NCBI RefSeq assembly: GCF_018100805.1
Contig: NZ_JAGJEA010000002.1
Coordinates: 670,375 to 734,374 of the forward strand
DNA length: 64,000 bases
Direction of reading: 5' to 3'
From: Aquimarina sp. MMG016
Lineage (GTDB): Bacteria; Bacteroidota; Bacteroidia; Flavobacteriales; Flavobacteriaceae
Shown: positions 42,811 through 52,070 of the stretch, piece by piece
Layout of the letters: every line of letters starts with the position of its first letter
Numbering within the stretch: position 1 is the first letter of the stretch
The notes under the pieces: generated by a model
The model's input: the letters and a program-made list of their open reading frames with translations, nothing else
The model's database searches: none
Told to the model about the DNA's origin: nothing
Translations under genes and position numbers: made by a program

Positions 42811-43737
42811 ATGAGAAAGGTAAATTCAATAATTGCTATCACTATACTTTCTTTATTGTACAGTTGTAAGAGAGACATCAAAGATGAAGCAGAGGTAGTT
42901 ATGACAACTAAACCAGTCCAAGTTTCCAGCAAGTGCCCTAAATTTATATTAGATCAAAAAGAAAATAATCTAAACATAAGCATTCTATTAGACTTATCGG
43001 ATAGAATTGAAGAACCCAAAACAAAAGAAAAGGATTCTGCTTATTTATCAAGCTTATCTAAATCATTTGTAGAGCATGTGAAACACAAAAAATTGATTTT
43101 GCTTGAAGATCGTATGCAATTGTTCTTCAACCCTGAGCCCTCAGACGAAAAAATAAATCAAATCGCTGAAAAATTAAAAGTGGTTTTTACTAAACAAACT
43201 TCCAAAGCAAAAATAGAGGAAACATTATCTCTTTATGCAGATAATCCTTCAGAGCTATACGATTTAGCAAAGTATGATGCCGAAAACTTAGGAGGTTATC
43301 CTGGTTCAGATATTTGGCGTTTTTTTAAAGATAATGTCCAAGATTATGCTATTGATGAATGTCACAGAAACATACTTGTTATTCTAACTGATGGCTATAT
43401 GTTTCACGATAAAACAGTAATGAATGAGAAAAACCGCACATCATATTTAACACCTAAAAGTTTAAGTAAGCTACAATTAAATAAGGCTAGCTGGAATAAT
43501 GAAATGGAGAAGAAAGATTTAGGATTTATACCAGCTAACAAGGCACTAAATGATTTGGAAGTTCTTGTTATTGGTATCACAAGCCATAATGATGAAAATC
43601 CATATGCCCAAGATATTATTGAAGCTTATTGGGAAAAGTGGTTCGATGAAATGGAAATAAAAAAATACAAGATCAAAAATGCTGATATCCCATCCAGTAT
43701 TGAAAAAGTAATGGCAGATTTTATTTTACTGAACTGA
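42811..43737 (+). CDS. VWA-like lipoprotein
   Basis: The lipobox ends at C19 (LLYSCKRD). The rest has a von Willebrand-like fold: a first strand with NISILLDLSDR (D61, S63, then D64; a DxSxR variant of the MIDAS DxSxS), a later VILTDGYMFHD strand near 195, and a final LEVLVIGITSHN strand. It faces the periplasm or outer leaflet. It follows the membrane protein by 2 bp and shares its last base with the next start. The altered MIDAS leaves metal binding uncertain. Confidence 0.72.
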   Translation: MRKVNSIIAITILSLLYSCKRDIKDEAEVVMTTKPVQVSSKCPKFILDQKENNLNISILLDLSDRIEEPKTKEKDSAYLSSLSKSFVEHVKHKKLILLEDRMQLFFNPEPSDEKINQIAEKLKVVFTKQTSKAKIEETLSLYADNPSELYDLAKYDAENLGGYPGSDIWRFFKDNVQDYAIDECHRNILVILTDGYMFHDKTVMNEKNRTSYLTPKSLSKLQLNKASWNNEMEKKDLGFIPANKALNDLEVLVIGITSHNDENPYAQDIIEAYWEKWFDEMEIKKYKIKNADIPSSIEKVMADFILLN

Positions 43738-44120
43738 TGAAAAAGCTCATATTAATATTCCTACTATTTCTGGCTTATTATCAAATCCATTCGCAAAGCA
43801 AGGAAACCGCACTTTATATGCGTAAAGAATTGGTGAAACAACGAGATGATTTAATTAAGAAGGCAGAACGTATACAAAGACGGATCGATTCTATTGATAG
43901 AAAATTGGGTAGTAATAAGAGTAGTAAGCAATATTTGACCAAATCGGTCAACTATGATTCTGAGACTAACTACTCTAATTCATTAGAAAGTAATACTACT
44001 AGAAAAAAACGATATAAACCAAGAACTACAAAAACATATTATCGGGGTCCGAGAGGTGGTTGTTACTATATCAACTCTAATGGCAACAAAACCTATGTAT
44101 CCAAAAGTATGTGTAATTAG
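43737..44120 (+). CDS. Secreted protein with PBCV-type basic adaptor motif
   Basis: A signal peptide (to about HSQSK) is followed by a helical, basic stretch (LRKELVKQRDD-like, residues 30-60) and a disordered part. The C-terminal motif YRGPRGGCYYINSNGNKTYV matches the PBCV basic adaptor domain (GPRGG.YYIN..GNK.YV). That motif is known as a tail on viral and bacterial surface or DNA-linked proteins. The thermonuclease gene starts 29 bp downstream, so it may accompany that enzyme. Its start overlaps the VWA gene's stop. Confidence 0.75.
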   Translation: MKKLILIFLLFLAYYQIHSQSKETALYMRKELVKQRDDLIKKAERIQRRIDSIDRKLGSNKSSKQYLTKSVNYDSETNYSNSLESNTTRKKRYKPRTTKTYYRGPRGGCYYINSNGNKTYVSKSMCN

Positions 44121-44149
44121 TCGTATATTTCTAATTAAAAGCACTTTAG

Positions 44150-44653
44150 ATGATTTCAAACTCAATAAAATATCTCCTTGTCTCTCTATTATTTTTGTCG
44201 TTCACCAGTGACCAAAAACCTCCATCCAAGTTTTTTGCTAAAGTGATCGGAGTAAAAGATGGAGACACCTTAGAAGTCCTATATGAAAAGGAGCCTATTA
44301 TAATTAGGTTAGAGCATATAGATTGCCCTGAAAAGAAACAACCTTTTGGGCAAAAAGCCAAACAGTTTACTTCTGATTTTTGTTTTGGTAAAGAAGTAAA
44401 AGTTATTAATAAAGGAAAATACGATCGATATCGACGACTTATCGCTACTATTGAATACAAGGGTAAAACATTAAACAAAGAAATAGTGAGTAATGGGTTT
44501 GGATTGCATTTTAAGAAATACTCAAAAGATACTACGTATACCCTTTTGGAAGATCAGGCCAGACTCCAAAAAAAAGGCATATGGTCTGATGAAAAGATGA
44601 TAGCCCCCTGGCTATATCGCAAACGAAAGAAATCAAAGAAAAAAATCAACTAA
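44150..44653 (+). CDS. Secreted thermonuclease (SNase) family protein
   Basis: The 167 residues include a signal peptide (to about FTSDQ). The SNase fold follows: KVIGVKDGDTLEV (metal Asp 37/39), IIRLEHIDCPEKKQPFG with R53, D58 and E61 in the positions of R35, D40 and E43 of staphylococcal nuclease, and KYDRYRRLIA with R96 for R87. All catalytic residues are kept, so it should cut DNA and RNA outside the cytoplasm. It is flanked by the adaptor-motif gene and a Cys-rich partner gene. Confidence 0.92.
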   Translation: MISNSIKYLLVSLLFLSFTSDQKPPSKFFAKVIGVKDGDTLEVLYEKEPIIIRLEHIDCPEKKQPFGQKAKQFTSDFCFGKEVKVINKGKYDRYRRLIATIEYKGKTLNKEIVSNGFGLHFKKYSKDTTYTLLEDQARLQKKGIWSDEKMIAPWLYRKRKKSKKKIN

Positions 44654-44684
44654 TAGCACTATATGCATATAAAACTACTCAACC

Positions 44685-44954
44685 ATGAAAAAGATACTAT
44701 CATTCGTTTTCTCTATGTTCTTAGGTTTTTCAGGATTTAGCCAGGAAAAAATCGAGAAAAAAGAAGATCAAAAGTCTAAGAAAACAATTTGTAAAAAAGA
44801 AGTATATATCTGTAATAGCACAGCGAGTAAAACATATCATTTAACCAAAAAATGTGGAGCTCTTAAAAAATGTAAGGACTCTATACGACCTATATGCAAA
44901 GCTAAGGTTGAAAAGAAATTTGGCAGGCTGCTTTGTAGTTTTGAAAAGAATTGA
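44685..44954 (+). CDS. Secreted Cys-rich protein of the kind that accompanies nucleases
   Basis: The 89 residues start with a signal peptide (to about GFSQE). The C-terminal part, VYICNSTASKTYHLTKKCGA followed by LKKCKDSIRPICKAKVEKKF and GRLLC, carries six Cys and a His in the pattern YIC....(S)K.YH....C..L..C...I..I....A...G...C. That module is often fused to or next to thermonucleases. It probably binds a metal. It lies 31 bp after the thermonuclease gene and ends the plus-strand island. Confidence 0.72.
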   Translation: MKKILSFVFSMFLGFSGFSQEKIEKKEDQKSKKTICKKEVYICNSTASKTYHLTKKCGALKKCKDSIRPICKAKVEKKFGRLLCSFEKN

Positions 44955-45004
44955 TAAAACATTCTCAACATTGCATTCGCCTCCATATAATGTTTTTCTA
45001 GGCT

Positions 45005-45601
45005 TTAACGATGAACCCCAATCAAAGGTTTTAGTTCTATAGCCAGTAACTTTTCGAATACATTTCTATAGTCAGAAAGATCGCCTGGTAATTCGATAAC
45101 ATTTAACTTCACAGAGTATTTTGCCCAATACCAAAGATGTAATGCACCAGTGCTTCCTTTGTCATAAAACCCTAAATGCTGGAATGTTCTGGAACCAATA
45201 GTTGTTAAACCATCCTTTCGGTTTCTATGTTTAACAGTCCCTACATATAAAACTTTACTATCAATGTTTCTTGGTTTACCCTTAGCAGAGAGACTTCTAT
45301 ACTTTTTTTCACCTTTATATTTATTATTCGCTTCCCTAAAGTTATTTAAATCTATTACCATTTGCTTAGCAATTTCTTCATTTTCCGTTTCATACCAATA
45401 GAGACAATCTCCTTTATTAATTTTATCTAAATCCTTAAAAAGTTTTCCTAAACATCCTTCTGCCCTTTCTTTTGCAAACCAAGTGTTCTCAGTTATCATA
45501 GCTTTCCTAATATCCTCTATTTTAATAGAAAAAGTTTTAATCTCAATAGGTTGTAGATTTGATAACAAGTTATTCGCAGCGGTTTTTAAAATGTCGGACA
45601 T
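45005..45601 (-). CDS. GIY-YIG-like domain protein
   Basis: The 198-residue protein has no signal. The C-terminal half reads SKVLYVGTVKHRNRKDGLTT, then IGSRTFQHLGFYDKGSTGAL and ends LAIELKPLIGVHR. This fits the GIY-YIG arrangement: a YVG strand, an Arg helix, and the final ELKPLIG that closes many members. The N-terminal half is helical with basic patches. It could be a nuclease, but the catalytic Tyr/Arg/Glu set cannot be assigned with certainty. It is convergent with the thermonuclease group. Confidence 0.6.
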   Translation of the reverse strand: MSDILKTAANNLLSNLQPIEIKTFSIKIEDIRKAMITENTWFAKERAEGCLGKLFKDLDKINKGDCLYWYETENEEIAKQMVIDLNNFREANNKYKGEKKYRSLSAKGKPRNIDSKVLYVGTVKHRNRKDGLTTIGSRTFQHLGFYDKGSTGALHLWYWAKYSVKLNVIELPGDLSDYRNVFEKLLAIELKPLIGVHR

Positions 45602-45655
45602 GTTCTTACTTTGGGTTATTATTTCCCCGAATATAAGAATTAAATTAACAAAACC

Positions 45656-46504
45656 CTACCGTTCAATAATCGAAAAATTGGGTTTATATCTAATTCTTTT
45701 GGAGGCCATTTTATATAACCTTTCTGTAGGATCTTCCGGTATAAAGACAATTTCTGTAGCTCCTTTTCTAGAAATGATATTAATGGTTTGTATGTTCTTT
45801 GCCGTAATTTTGGAATCTCTGATCTTATTAGGGTTTTTATAAAAATCAATAGCGTACTTGGGTGATAACCTATACTCCAAGGCATCCTTAAATACGCCAC
45901 CTAATGGTATCGGCTTATAATTATTATACCTGTTTTCTGAGGTAGAAATGTTTGCTTCTATAAAACACAATTCATTAGGAAGGCTATCAGGGTCAAAATG
46001 TAGAATAATATCTTCTTCGTTTTTAGCACTAGGAAAATGAATCCAATGCTCAATAGCATTCAGCCGTCCTATATACACATATTCTACCTGATCTAGTACA
46101 ATTCTATCTTTGTAGTGTTTGGGATCGTTCAAAAAACCTTCTCCCTCTTTTATATACTTATGAGAAAATGTAGTAAAATACAGTACCAAATCTGAGTTCT
46201 GGTGATTAAGGATATATACCTCCTCTACTTTTTTCATGTTAGGGTTATTGGTTTTGTCATAGAAATCCTGCGGGCAGTTACAGAATCTTTCGGTATAATC
46301 AATGGTATCGTTTGTCTTTTCACAAATGTTATAGACATAGATATCAAATTCTGACACTTCATAACTTAGAACTTCGGGTACGAATTTTTCTTTATGAAGA
46401 GAATACTCCTTTGTAAGGTAATCCTGCTTAATTATAGACAGCCCTGTACGACTACATGATGACAATAATAGCCCTAGAAATATTAAAACAATATATTTTT
46501 TCAT
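45656..46504 (-). CDS. Lipoprotein of unknown function (282 residues)
   Basis: The lipobox ends at C17 (LLLSSCSRTG). The mature part has beta-rich composition with an ETERFCNCPQ-like Cys pair (YTERFCNCPQDFYDKT). No family is recognised. Its start overlaps the stop of the preceding gene (ATGA), so the two are translationally coupled and probably work together at the outer membrane. Confidence 0.7.
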   Translation of the reverse strand: MKKYIVLIFLGLLLSSCSRTGLSIIKQDYLTKEYSLHKEKFVPEVLSYEVSEFDIYVYNICEKTNDTIDYTERFCNCPQDFYDKTNNPNMKKVEEVYILNHQNSDLVLYFTTFSHKYIKEGEGFLNDPKHYKDRIVLDQVEYVYIGRLNAIEHWIHFPSAKNEEDIILHFDPDSLPNELCFIEANISTSENRYNNYKPIPLGGVFKDALEYRLSPKYAIDFYKNPNKIRDSKITAKNIQTINIISRKGATEIVFIPEDPTERLYKMASKRIRYKPNFSIIER

Positions 46505-47487
46505 TGTGGGATGTTTACTTTGTTATATTCAAATCTTCCTCCAAACATGATCCTATACCCTTTATAGTAATCAGGGTGATATGGCACATTGGTTTTAAAG
46601 TGCAAATAGTCTTGAAAATCAATACGATTCACATTAAATAGTGAAATATGTCCTCCATACCCACTATTGATATTAGAAACGTTCAATCTCCATCGCTGTT
46701 GATTATAGGCAAACTGGTTAGTATCATTGTAATTAAGGTAGTCTATCTGCAATTTATCCGCTACATCGAATGCGTATTTCTGATATCCTGTATATTTATG
46801 ATAGCTAAGCTCGATTAAATCAACAGCATCTTTAATATTACCGTGATAGCTTATTACTAACCCTCCTGTGTAGTATCGATCTCTATTATCTCCAGCCCAT
46901 CCCAATACTGGTCCTCCATCATTATAGTAGGAAACTTGTGCGCGCCCTAAAACATTAAGATTAAAAAAACCTACTCTTTGTATTGCTCCTTTTTGTACTC
47001 GTATCCAATTAGCACCGTAACTAATGGAGGATTTATAAGGATTTTGTATAGGATTTGCCGTAAACTCAGCAAAATGGTAGAAAGGTACACTTCGCTCTAA
47101 TGGGCTGAAGTCTTTTTTATCTAACTCCACCGCCACTATGGTACTTGCAAAAACATGAAACTGCGGTATAGCCCCATGTTGGCTCTGATCTGCTCCAATA
47201 CTGCCTTTATTAAACATCATAATCCCGGTATGCAAAGCAGGAAAAAATCCTATATCTCCCTTGACATCATATCCGATTCCGCCCGTAACACTGAGGCGAT
47301 ATCCGGGCGTATAGAAATTACTTCTTCTGAGTGCAAATTTCTTATAAAATCGATATCCGATTTCTACACTCAACTTAGCTGCGATGCCATATTGAAATTC
47401 GGTATCAGAAAATGAAATATCATTTTGAGACTTACCTTGATGGTATGTTATAAAAATACATACAATTAGTAAAATTTGCTTTATCAT
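46501..47487 (-). CDS. Exported beta-barrel-like protein, resembles 'polymorphic toxin type 23' proteins
   Basis: A signal peptide (to about GKSQN) precedes 305 residues with alternating hydrophobic strands and aromatic girdles (IGYRFYKKFALRR, FFNLNVLGRAQVSYYNDGGP, YYTGGLVISYHGNIKD, FQDYLHFKTNVPYHPDYYKG). The YYNDGGP...DRYYTGGL and QDYLHF pieces are patterns I associate with Bacteroidota proteins labelled polymorphic toxin type 23. That label is uncertain. A small outer-membrane barrel is an equally good reading. It overlaps the following lipoprotein gene by 4 bp. Confidence 0.55.
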   Translation of the reverse strand: MIKQILLIVCIFITYHQGKSQNDISFSDTEFQYGIAAKLSVEIGYRFYKKFALRRSNFYTPGYRLSVTGGIGYDVKGDIGFFPALHTGIMMFNKGSIGADQSQHGAIPQFHVFASTIVAVELDKKDFSPLERSVPFYHFAEFTANPIQNPYKSSISYGANWIRVQKGAIQRVGFFNLNVLGRAQVSYYNDGGPVLGWAGDNRDRYYTGGLVISYHGNIKDAVDLIELSYHKYTGYQKYAFDVADKLQIDYLNYNDTNQFAYNQQRWRLNVSNINSGYGGHISLFNVNRIDFQDYLHFKTNVPYHPDYYKGYRIMFGGRFEYNKVNIPQ

Positions 47488-47616
47488 ATTTAATATCTAA
47501 GAATACATTACATAACTTTTGTTCATTATACATGCTTTGTTGCTTTCCATCGATCTTATACATAATACCGTGAGCGAAATGTAGACGATTATTTGAGGTA
47601 ATAGAATTGGCAGCCG

Positions 47617-49575
47617 TTATTTTGCTTTACTTTTCCAAATGTTCAAAAACGGAATATCCCAAGCAAGTCTTAAGAAAATTCTATGTCCATTTGGGGATAT
47701 CTCATTTCCATTTTCCAGAGTTACTTGTCTCAATTCAGGAGTATATTGATAACCTAAACCGAGAGTTAAAGGGGAGTTTTTGAATCCGTATGTCAAGGAA
47801 CCGCCTGGCGAAAAAATCTGACTAAATTCTACATTATCAGGAAGGGTAGATGTATCATCAGATACTCGGAAATTTAACATGGCGCCTAAATCAATTACTT
47901 GAGCAAAAATCCCAAAGGAAGCACTATTCTCTTGACCATGTTTTAATTTGAAAGTATATTCAAATCCTATAGGTAGAGTAATTCCAGATACTAAACCAAA
48001 TTCATCATCCAAGCTTTCTCCACTTATGAAATAACCTGGTTGACCTGTTATTGAAAAGGTTCTAGCATACTCTCGTTTGAGAATGAAGCTAGCGGGAGGA
48101 GCAGCATGTTTTTTTATAACTTCCTTCACTTCATCAGAATCTTCACTATCTATTACATCTGTCATAAAAGTGCCGTATTGGTCAATCTTTTGCATCGTTT
48201 CTAAGTAGGTAGCATTTGTTCCTAAGAATTCATTCAAAATCAAGGTGAGATAGTGAATGGAGTTGCTGTAATCTTTACTTCTAGCATTATCATATAAGTG
48301 TAAAGCATAATTTGAAATTGTTAAGAACTTTGAGATGTCCTCATTATTGTAATTAGCATTTTGAAATACATTAGTTACAATTTTCATATATTCTAAATAG
48401 TTATCATTTAGATTATCCTCAGTAAGGTTATTTCTAAATTCTTGCACTTGATTTAAGGATGAAAGTAGTTTTATGTAAGTTTCCTTAATAGACTGGATTT
48501 CCGTGGTAGAAAAATCGAAACCTGCCTTAGTTGGATCAAACAATACTTTTTTAAAGAATTTTTTATCTTGTTGATAGATTAATCCTGCAAAATATTTCCA
48601 TTCTTGAAGAGTATTGATTTTATTAAACTTTTCATGATTCAACCAAACATTTGAAAATTGAGCTGTTTTGACTTTAGATGTATCTAATAGATTTCTTTGA
48701 AAAAGATTTACACCATGTATAATCACACCTAATTTTTCATCAAGTTTAGTAGCACCAGATAAATAGCTTTCCTTATAATAAATTTCATCCAAATAATTAA
48801 AGAGGTCAACAGGGTGATAATTGTTAATCAGCTTAGAACTTATATCAGCAGATATTTTTAAGGTGCCATAATAAGACTTATTTTTTATATTACTGTTATT
48901 AGCTTCATTTAAGAATTTAAGTTTACTTTCTAAAGCATCAGTTTTTTTATGATTCTCTACATGTTTTATAAGGTTATCTATAAGAGCTTTTAAATCTTGA
49001 TTAAAAATTTCCTTATACTCATCACCTAATTCAGGAAATTTAGATGGATTGGTATTTTTAAGTTTCTCGAAGGTATTCGGAAATAAAACTTGTAGTTCAC
49101 CTATTTGACCAATTGTGCTTTCAAAGGTTTGCATATAAGTGAGTAATTGAGCCTTTTTGAATTCCTCAGCATAATATTTTGTCAAACCATCTAGTATTTT
49201 TGTTTGATCTTCTGCACTTAATGAGAAGTCACCCGAAATAGCATTTGCTATAATTCCTAATGCACCTCCTCCTGCAAACCCCATACCATCAGTAAATTCA
49301 AAAGCTTTATTGTATTTATTAATCGCACTCCTAACTAAAGAAACATCAAAATAAGTGCTAAAATCTTTAAAGGGGTTTGTTAAAAAATCTTTTGCATAAT
49401 CAATTTGTATTATTTCTTCATCGGTAAGAAAAATTCCTTGACCATTTGCATTTTTAACCTCATCAAGACCATCTGCGCTAATGGTTTTTAAAAATAGAGC
49501 ATCATAATATGCGTTTTGGGCTATAACAAATTGAATTGTTAGGATAGCGATAATAGAGAGTATTAGTTTTTTCAT
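47617..49575 (-). CDS. Exported 652-residue protein with C-terminal beta-barrel-like domain
   Basis: A signal peptide (ending AQNAY) precedes a long helical region (20-480). The C-terminal 170 residues are rich in beta strands with GFEYTFKLKHG, SLTYGFKNSPLTLGLGYQYT and RIFLRLAWDIPF, resembling an outer-membrane barrel that ends in an amphipathic strand. I have no family name. It starts 1 bp after the zincin lipoprotein gene, so the two form one operon. It may be a large surface or periplasmic scaffold acting with the protease. Confidence 0.7.
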   Translation of the reverse strand: MKKLILSIIAILTIQFVIAQNAYYDALFLKTISADGLDEVKNANGQGIFLTDEEIIQIDYAKDFLTNPFKDFSTYFDVSLVRSAINKYNKAFEFTDGMGFAGGGALGIIANAISGDFSLSAEDQTKILDGLTKYYAEEFKKAQLLTYMQTFESTIGQIGELQVLFPNTFEKLKNTNPSKFPELGDEYKEIFNQDLKALIDNLIKHVENHKKTDALESKLKFLNEANNSNIKNKSYYGTLKISADISSKLINNYHPVDLFNYLDEIYYKESYLSGATKLDEKLGVIIHGVNLFQRNLLDTSKVKTAQFSNVWLNHEKFNKINTLQEWKYFAGLIYQQDKKFFKKVLFDPTKAGFDFSTTEIQSIKETYIKLLSSLNQVQEFRNNLTEDNLNDNYLEYMKIVTNVFQNANYNNEDISKFLTISNYALHLYDNARSKDYSNSIHYLTLILNEFLGTNATYLETMQKIDQYGTFMTDVIDSEDSDEVKEVIKKHAAPPASFILKREYARTFSITGQPGYFISGESLDDEFGLVSGITLPIGFEYTFKLKHGQENSASFGIFAQVIDLGAMLNFRVSDDTSTLPDNVEFSQIFSPGGSLTYGFKNSPLTLGLGYQYTPELRQVTLENGNEISPNGHRIFLRLAWDIPFLNIWKSKAK

Positions 49576-49576
49576 G

Positions 49577-50554
49577 TTAGTTAATTTTAGTTCCTAATTT
49601 TATTGGTGTTCCTAATTGATTCATAGAATATATAATGCCATTTTCGACCTTGTATGTAGATGCTTCAAATTTTAATAATTCAAATTCTGCATTTGAGTAA
49701 GGTATAGTAATTCTACCTACCTTTTCATTAGTAGCAAGGTCGAAAACTTCGTTGTTATTATTTATTATTAGGATTTTGCCTAAAAAGCTATAAGCAGGAA
49801 GCGTAAATTTGGTTTCAAAACTTAGTATTCCATCTTTTTCAAAATCTTTTTTATTGAAATCTTTAAAGTCTTTGTTAAGCTTATCCACCTCTTGAAAGGC
49901 ATAAAGAATTTCATTCTTTTGAATTAAACTGTCTCTTTTGATAAGTGTGGAATCTTTAAAAACTCTAATACTAGCATCAATATAACCTGCTTCAATTTCT
50001 TTTATCCGAATTGATTTTTTTGGATGGGTATTAGTATCTGTTTCATTTCCAAAATGCTGCATAGCAGCAATACTTTGTTCTAAAGTTGCTCCAATCAACC
50101 TCATTTGAAAACCAGAATATCTATCTGCTTCCAATTCATGAACTTTGGATTCCCATCTGGACTTTAATGGATGCCTATAAAAATGATGAGCAAATTCATG
50201 AAAACAAATACTTTTTATAGGGAGATGTGATTTTGTAACAGAAATAACAGAATCAAAAAACACCTCATTGTATAAGAAAAATCTTCTTTTACAATTTTTT
50301 GAAATTACAGCATAAGCTCCGTATCGAGGCACCTTTCTAACTTCTATATCTGAGTTTGGTAAACCTACTAGGCTTAAAGAATTTTGAATTATGGTGTCAT
50401 AATTAGTTTTTACTTTGTCTACCTCTTGGTCCTTTTTTAACTCAGTATCATTGTAACTACTATAATTTTCAATTTCTATTATTTCTTTTTTAGGCTCTTG
50501 TCCATTACAGGAAATTATATAAATGGGCAATATAAATTTTAAAATATATTTCAT
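49577..50554 (-). CDS. Zincin (HExxH) metallopeptidase-like lipoprotein
   Basis: The lipobox ends at C16 (YIISCNGQE). Residues 115-160 carry the motif ICFHEFAHHFYRHPL (H119, E120, H123) followed 16 residues later by HELEADRYSGFQM (139-151). This gives the HExxH ... ExxAD arrangement of M48-like gluzincins, where the second Glu is the third zinc ligand. After residue 200 the protein is beta-rich and unassigned. It probably acts in the periplasm. It is the first gene of a two-gene operon with the 652-residue exported protein. Confidence 0.8.
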   Translation of the reverse strand: MKYILKFILPIYIISCNGQEPKKEIIEIENYSSYNDTELKKDQEVDKVKTNYDTIIQNSLSLVGLPNSDIEVRKVPRYGAYAVISKNCKRRFFLYNEVFFDSVISVTKSHLPIKSICFHEFAHHFYRHPLKSRWESKVHELEADRYSGFQMRLIGATLEQSIAAMQHFGNETDTNTHPKKSIRIKEIEAGYIDASIRVFKDSTLIKRDSLIQKNEILYAFQEVDKLNKDFKDFNKKDFEKDGILSFETKFTLPAYSFLGKILIINNNNEVFDLATNEKVGRITIPYSNAEFELLKFEASTYKVENGIIYSMNQLGTPIKLGTKIN

Positions 50555-50635
50555 TTTAATTGTAGTTAGGATTATTTTTCATCTTAGTTTGTTTTAATTG
50601 CTGCCAACGTATTTCTTTTATAACCTTATATAAAA

Positions 50636-50671
50636 ACCCCATACCCAAGAATTTCCTCGGATATGGGGTTG
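50636..50671. repeat. Hairpin with AACCCCATA stem in the zincin gene's upstream gap
   Basis: A 9-bp stem AACCCCATA/TATGGGGTT, continued by two more pairs past a mismatch, has a loop of about 12 nt. It lies in the 328-bp gap 50555-50882, upstream of the zincin operon and beyond the strong terminator of the beta-helix gene. It could be a second terminator or a dispersed hairpin. The remaining gap holds A/T-rich sequence without a gene. Confidence 0.55.
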
Positions 50672-50830
50672 TTAAGATTTTACGTTGCTTCTAAGTTAAC
50701 AAAAAATGTTAAATGGGGAAAATATTTGTTAACATAAAATATCTAAACAGAAACACACCCCTTTTTATAACCCTAAATATATTGCTTGAAATCACATCAG
50801 AAAATACCCATTAGGGGGTATAAATACAAA

Positions 50831-50868
50831 AACACCCCCGGTAGTTGCGTCCAACTATCGGGGGTGTT
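50831..50868 (-). terminator. Strong terminator after the beta-helix gene
   Basis: A 17-bp stem (50831-50847 with 50852-50868; core ACACCCCCGGTAGTTG) closes on the 4-nt loop CGTC, followed on the minus strand by TTTTTG. It lies 15 bp beyond the stop of the gene at 50883. An almost identical hairpin stands at 62959-62994. Confidence 0.88.
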
Positions 50869-50882
50869 GTATTACAATACTC

Positions 50883-52070
50883 TTATTCTTGTGGTGCTAT
50901 TTCCTCGATGTGCAGGATCTGGTCTTTTTTGTTAAAGGTATAGTTCCATATCACCTTATCGGGTTCTTGATCAGAGACATGGTTACGCCCTCTGATGTGC
51001 AGCTTTACTGTAAACCGATTGGGATCAGTAGGGGTAATCGACTGTACTTCTAATTCGGGGTAGTCTTTGCTTTGTTTTAAGGTATCATACCACTCGCTAA
51101 AATCTGTACGAGACATCGCATTACCGGATAGACGTGCTGTATCTTCTTCAAAAAAACTTAACAATTCCGGTAATCGGGCGTCATAATCACTATCTGCTTC
51201 ATCTCTTAATATTTCCAGAAATGTTTGTAGCATGGCATACTGCCTGTGATATGACTTTGGGGTGGTTTCCTGAGCTTGTTCAGGAACGGTATAGTCTGTA
51301 TCATTATTAGCAATATCACATCGGGTAAAGGCAGGTACAAAATCCGGACTATAGTCCCAGTAAGGTTGGTTACAGAGTCTGGGAGCACTATTGTTTTCTA
51401 TGATACAATCAAAAAATTGTACTGCGGCTGCCTCGGTATGGATCAGTGCATCTCCCCAATCATGATTGCCATAGATATGGGTGTCATAAAACCGGATTTG
51501 ATGGGCATTTATGGCATATACCGCATGGAATACATTGTTAAAAATCTGAGAGTCCTCTACACTAATATCTTTTGAGCCTATGATATTCATACCGATACCA
51601 CCACTACCATTAAATGCACAGGATCGGATATGGATTCGGTCTGAGAACATTATCGATACTACAGAGCCGTTACAAGTTTCATTGGTATGAAAGACCGACA
51701 AGTTTTCGAGCCGTATAGTACTACAATGATCAAAGATAAGAATGTCATCAAAATCATTATCAGAAATTAGATCAACCGGGCGTTCTGCTCTTATGGTTAA
51801 GTCCTCATACCCATATAGCACAAATCCTTCTGAGGAAACAAAACAGCTTTTGGGGGTTGGTTGATAGTCGAAAGCAACCTGGCCTCCCAGGAGTTTTTCT
51901 AGTTTTTCTGTAGTAAGGTCTATGGTATCGCTTTGTATAATAATCTCTGTATTATCATTAAGAGCCTTAATAAATTCTTCTGTGCTGGACACCGTAATCG
52001 TATTTTTGGTTTGTGCCCCTATAGCCAAAATGTTACACACACTAAAAAACCATATATAATAAATTCTCAT
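50883..52070 (-). CDS. Exported right-handed beta-helix protein
   Basis: I chose the Met at 52070 because MRIYYIWFFSVCNILAIGAQ is a signal peptide; an ATG four codons earlier is possible. Residues 60-260 have the repeat rhythm of parallel beta-helices (LIFDHCSTIRLENLSVFHTN, DRIHIRSCAFNGSGGIGMNI, KDISVEDSQIFNNVFHAVYA, QIRFYDTHIYGN). The last 130 residues, after a linker, form an unrelated alpha/beta domain (PELEVQSITPTDPNRFTVKL). No lyase catalytic set can be assigned. It is monocistronic, with a strong terminator. Confidence 0.82.
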   Translation of the reverse strand: MRIYYIWFFSVCNILAIGAQTKNTITVSSTEEFIKALNDNTEIIIQSDTIDLTTEKLEKLLGGQVAFDYQPTPKSCFVSSEGFVLYGYEDLTIRAERPVDLISDNDFDDILIFDHCSTIRLENLSVFHTNETCNGSVVSIMFSDRIHIRSCAFNGSGGIGMNIIGSKDISVEDSQIFNNVFHAVYAINAHQIRFYDTHIYGNHDWGDALIHTEAAAVQFFDCIIENNSAPRLCNQPYWDYSPDFVPAFTRCDIANNDTDYTVPEQAQETTPKSYHRQYAMLQTFLEILRDEADSDYDARLPELLSFFEEDTARLSGNAMSRTDFSEWYDTLKQSKDYPELEVQSITPTDPNRFTVKLHIRGRNHVSDQEPDKVIWNYTFNKKDQILHIEEIAPQE

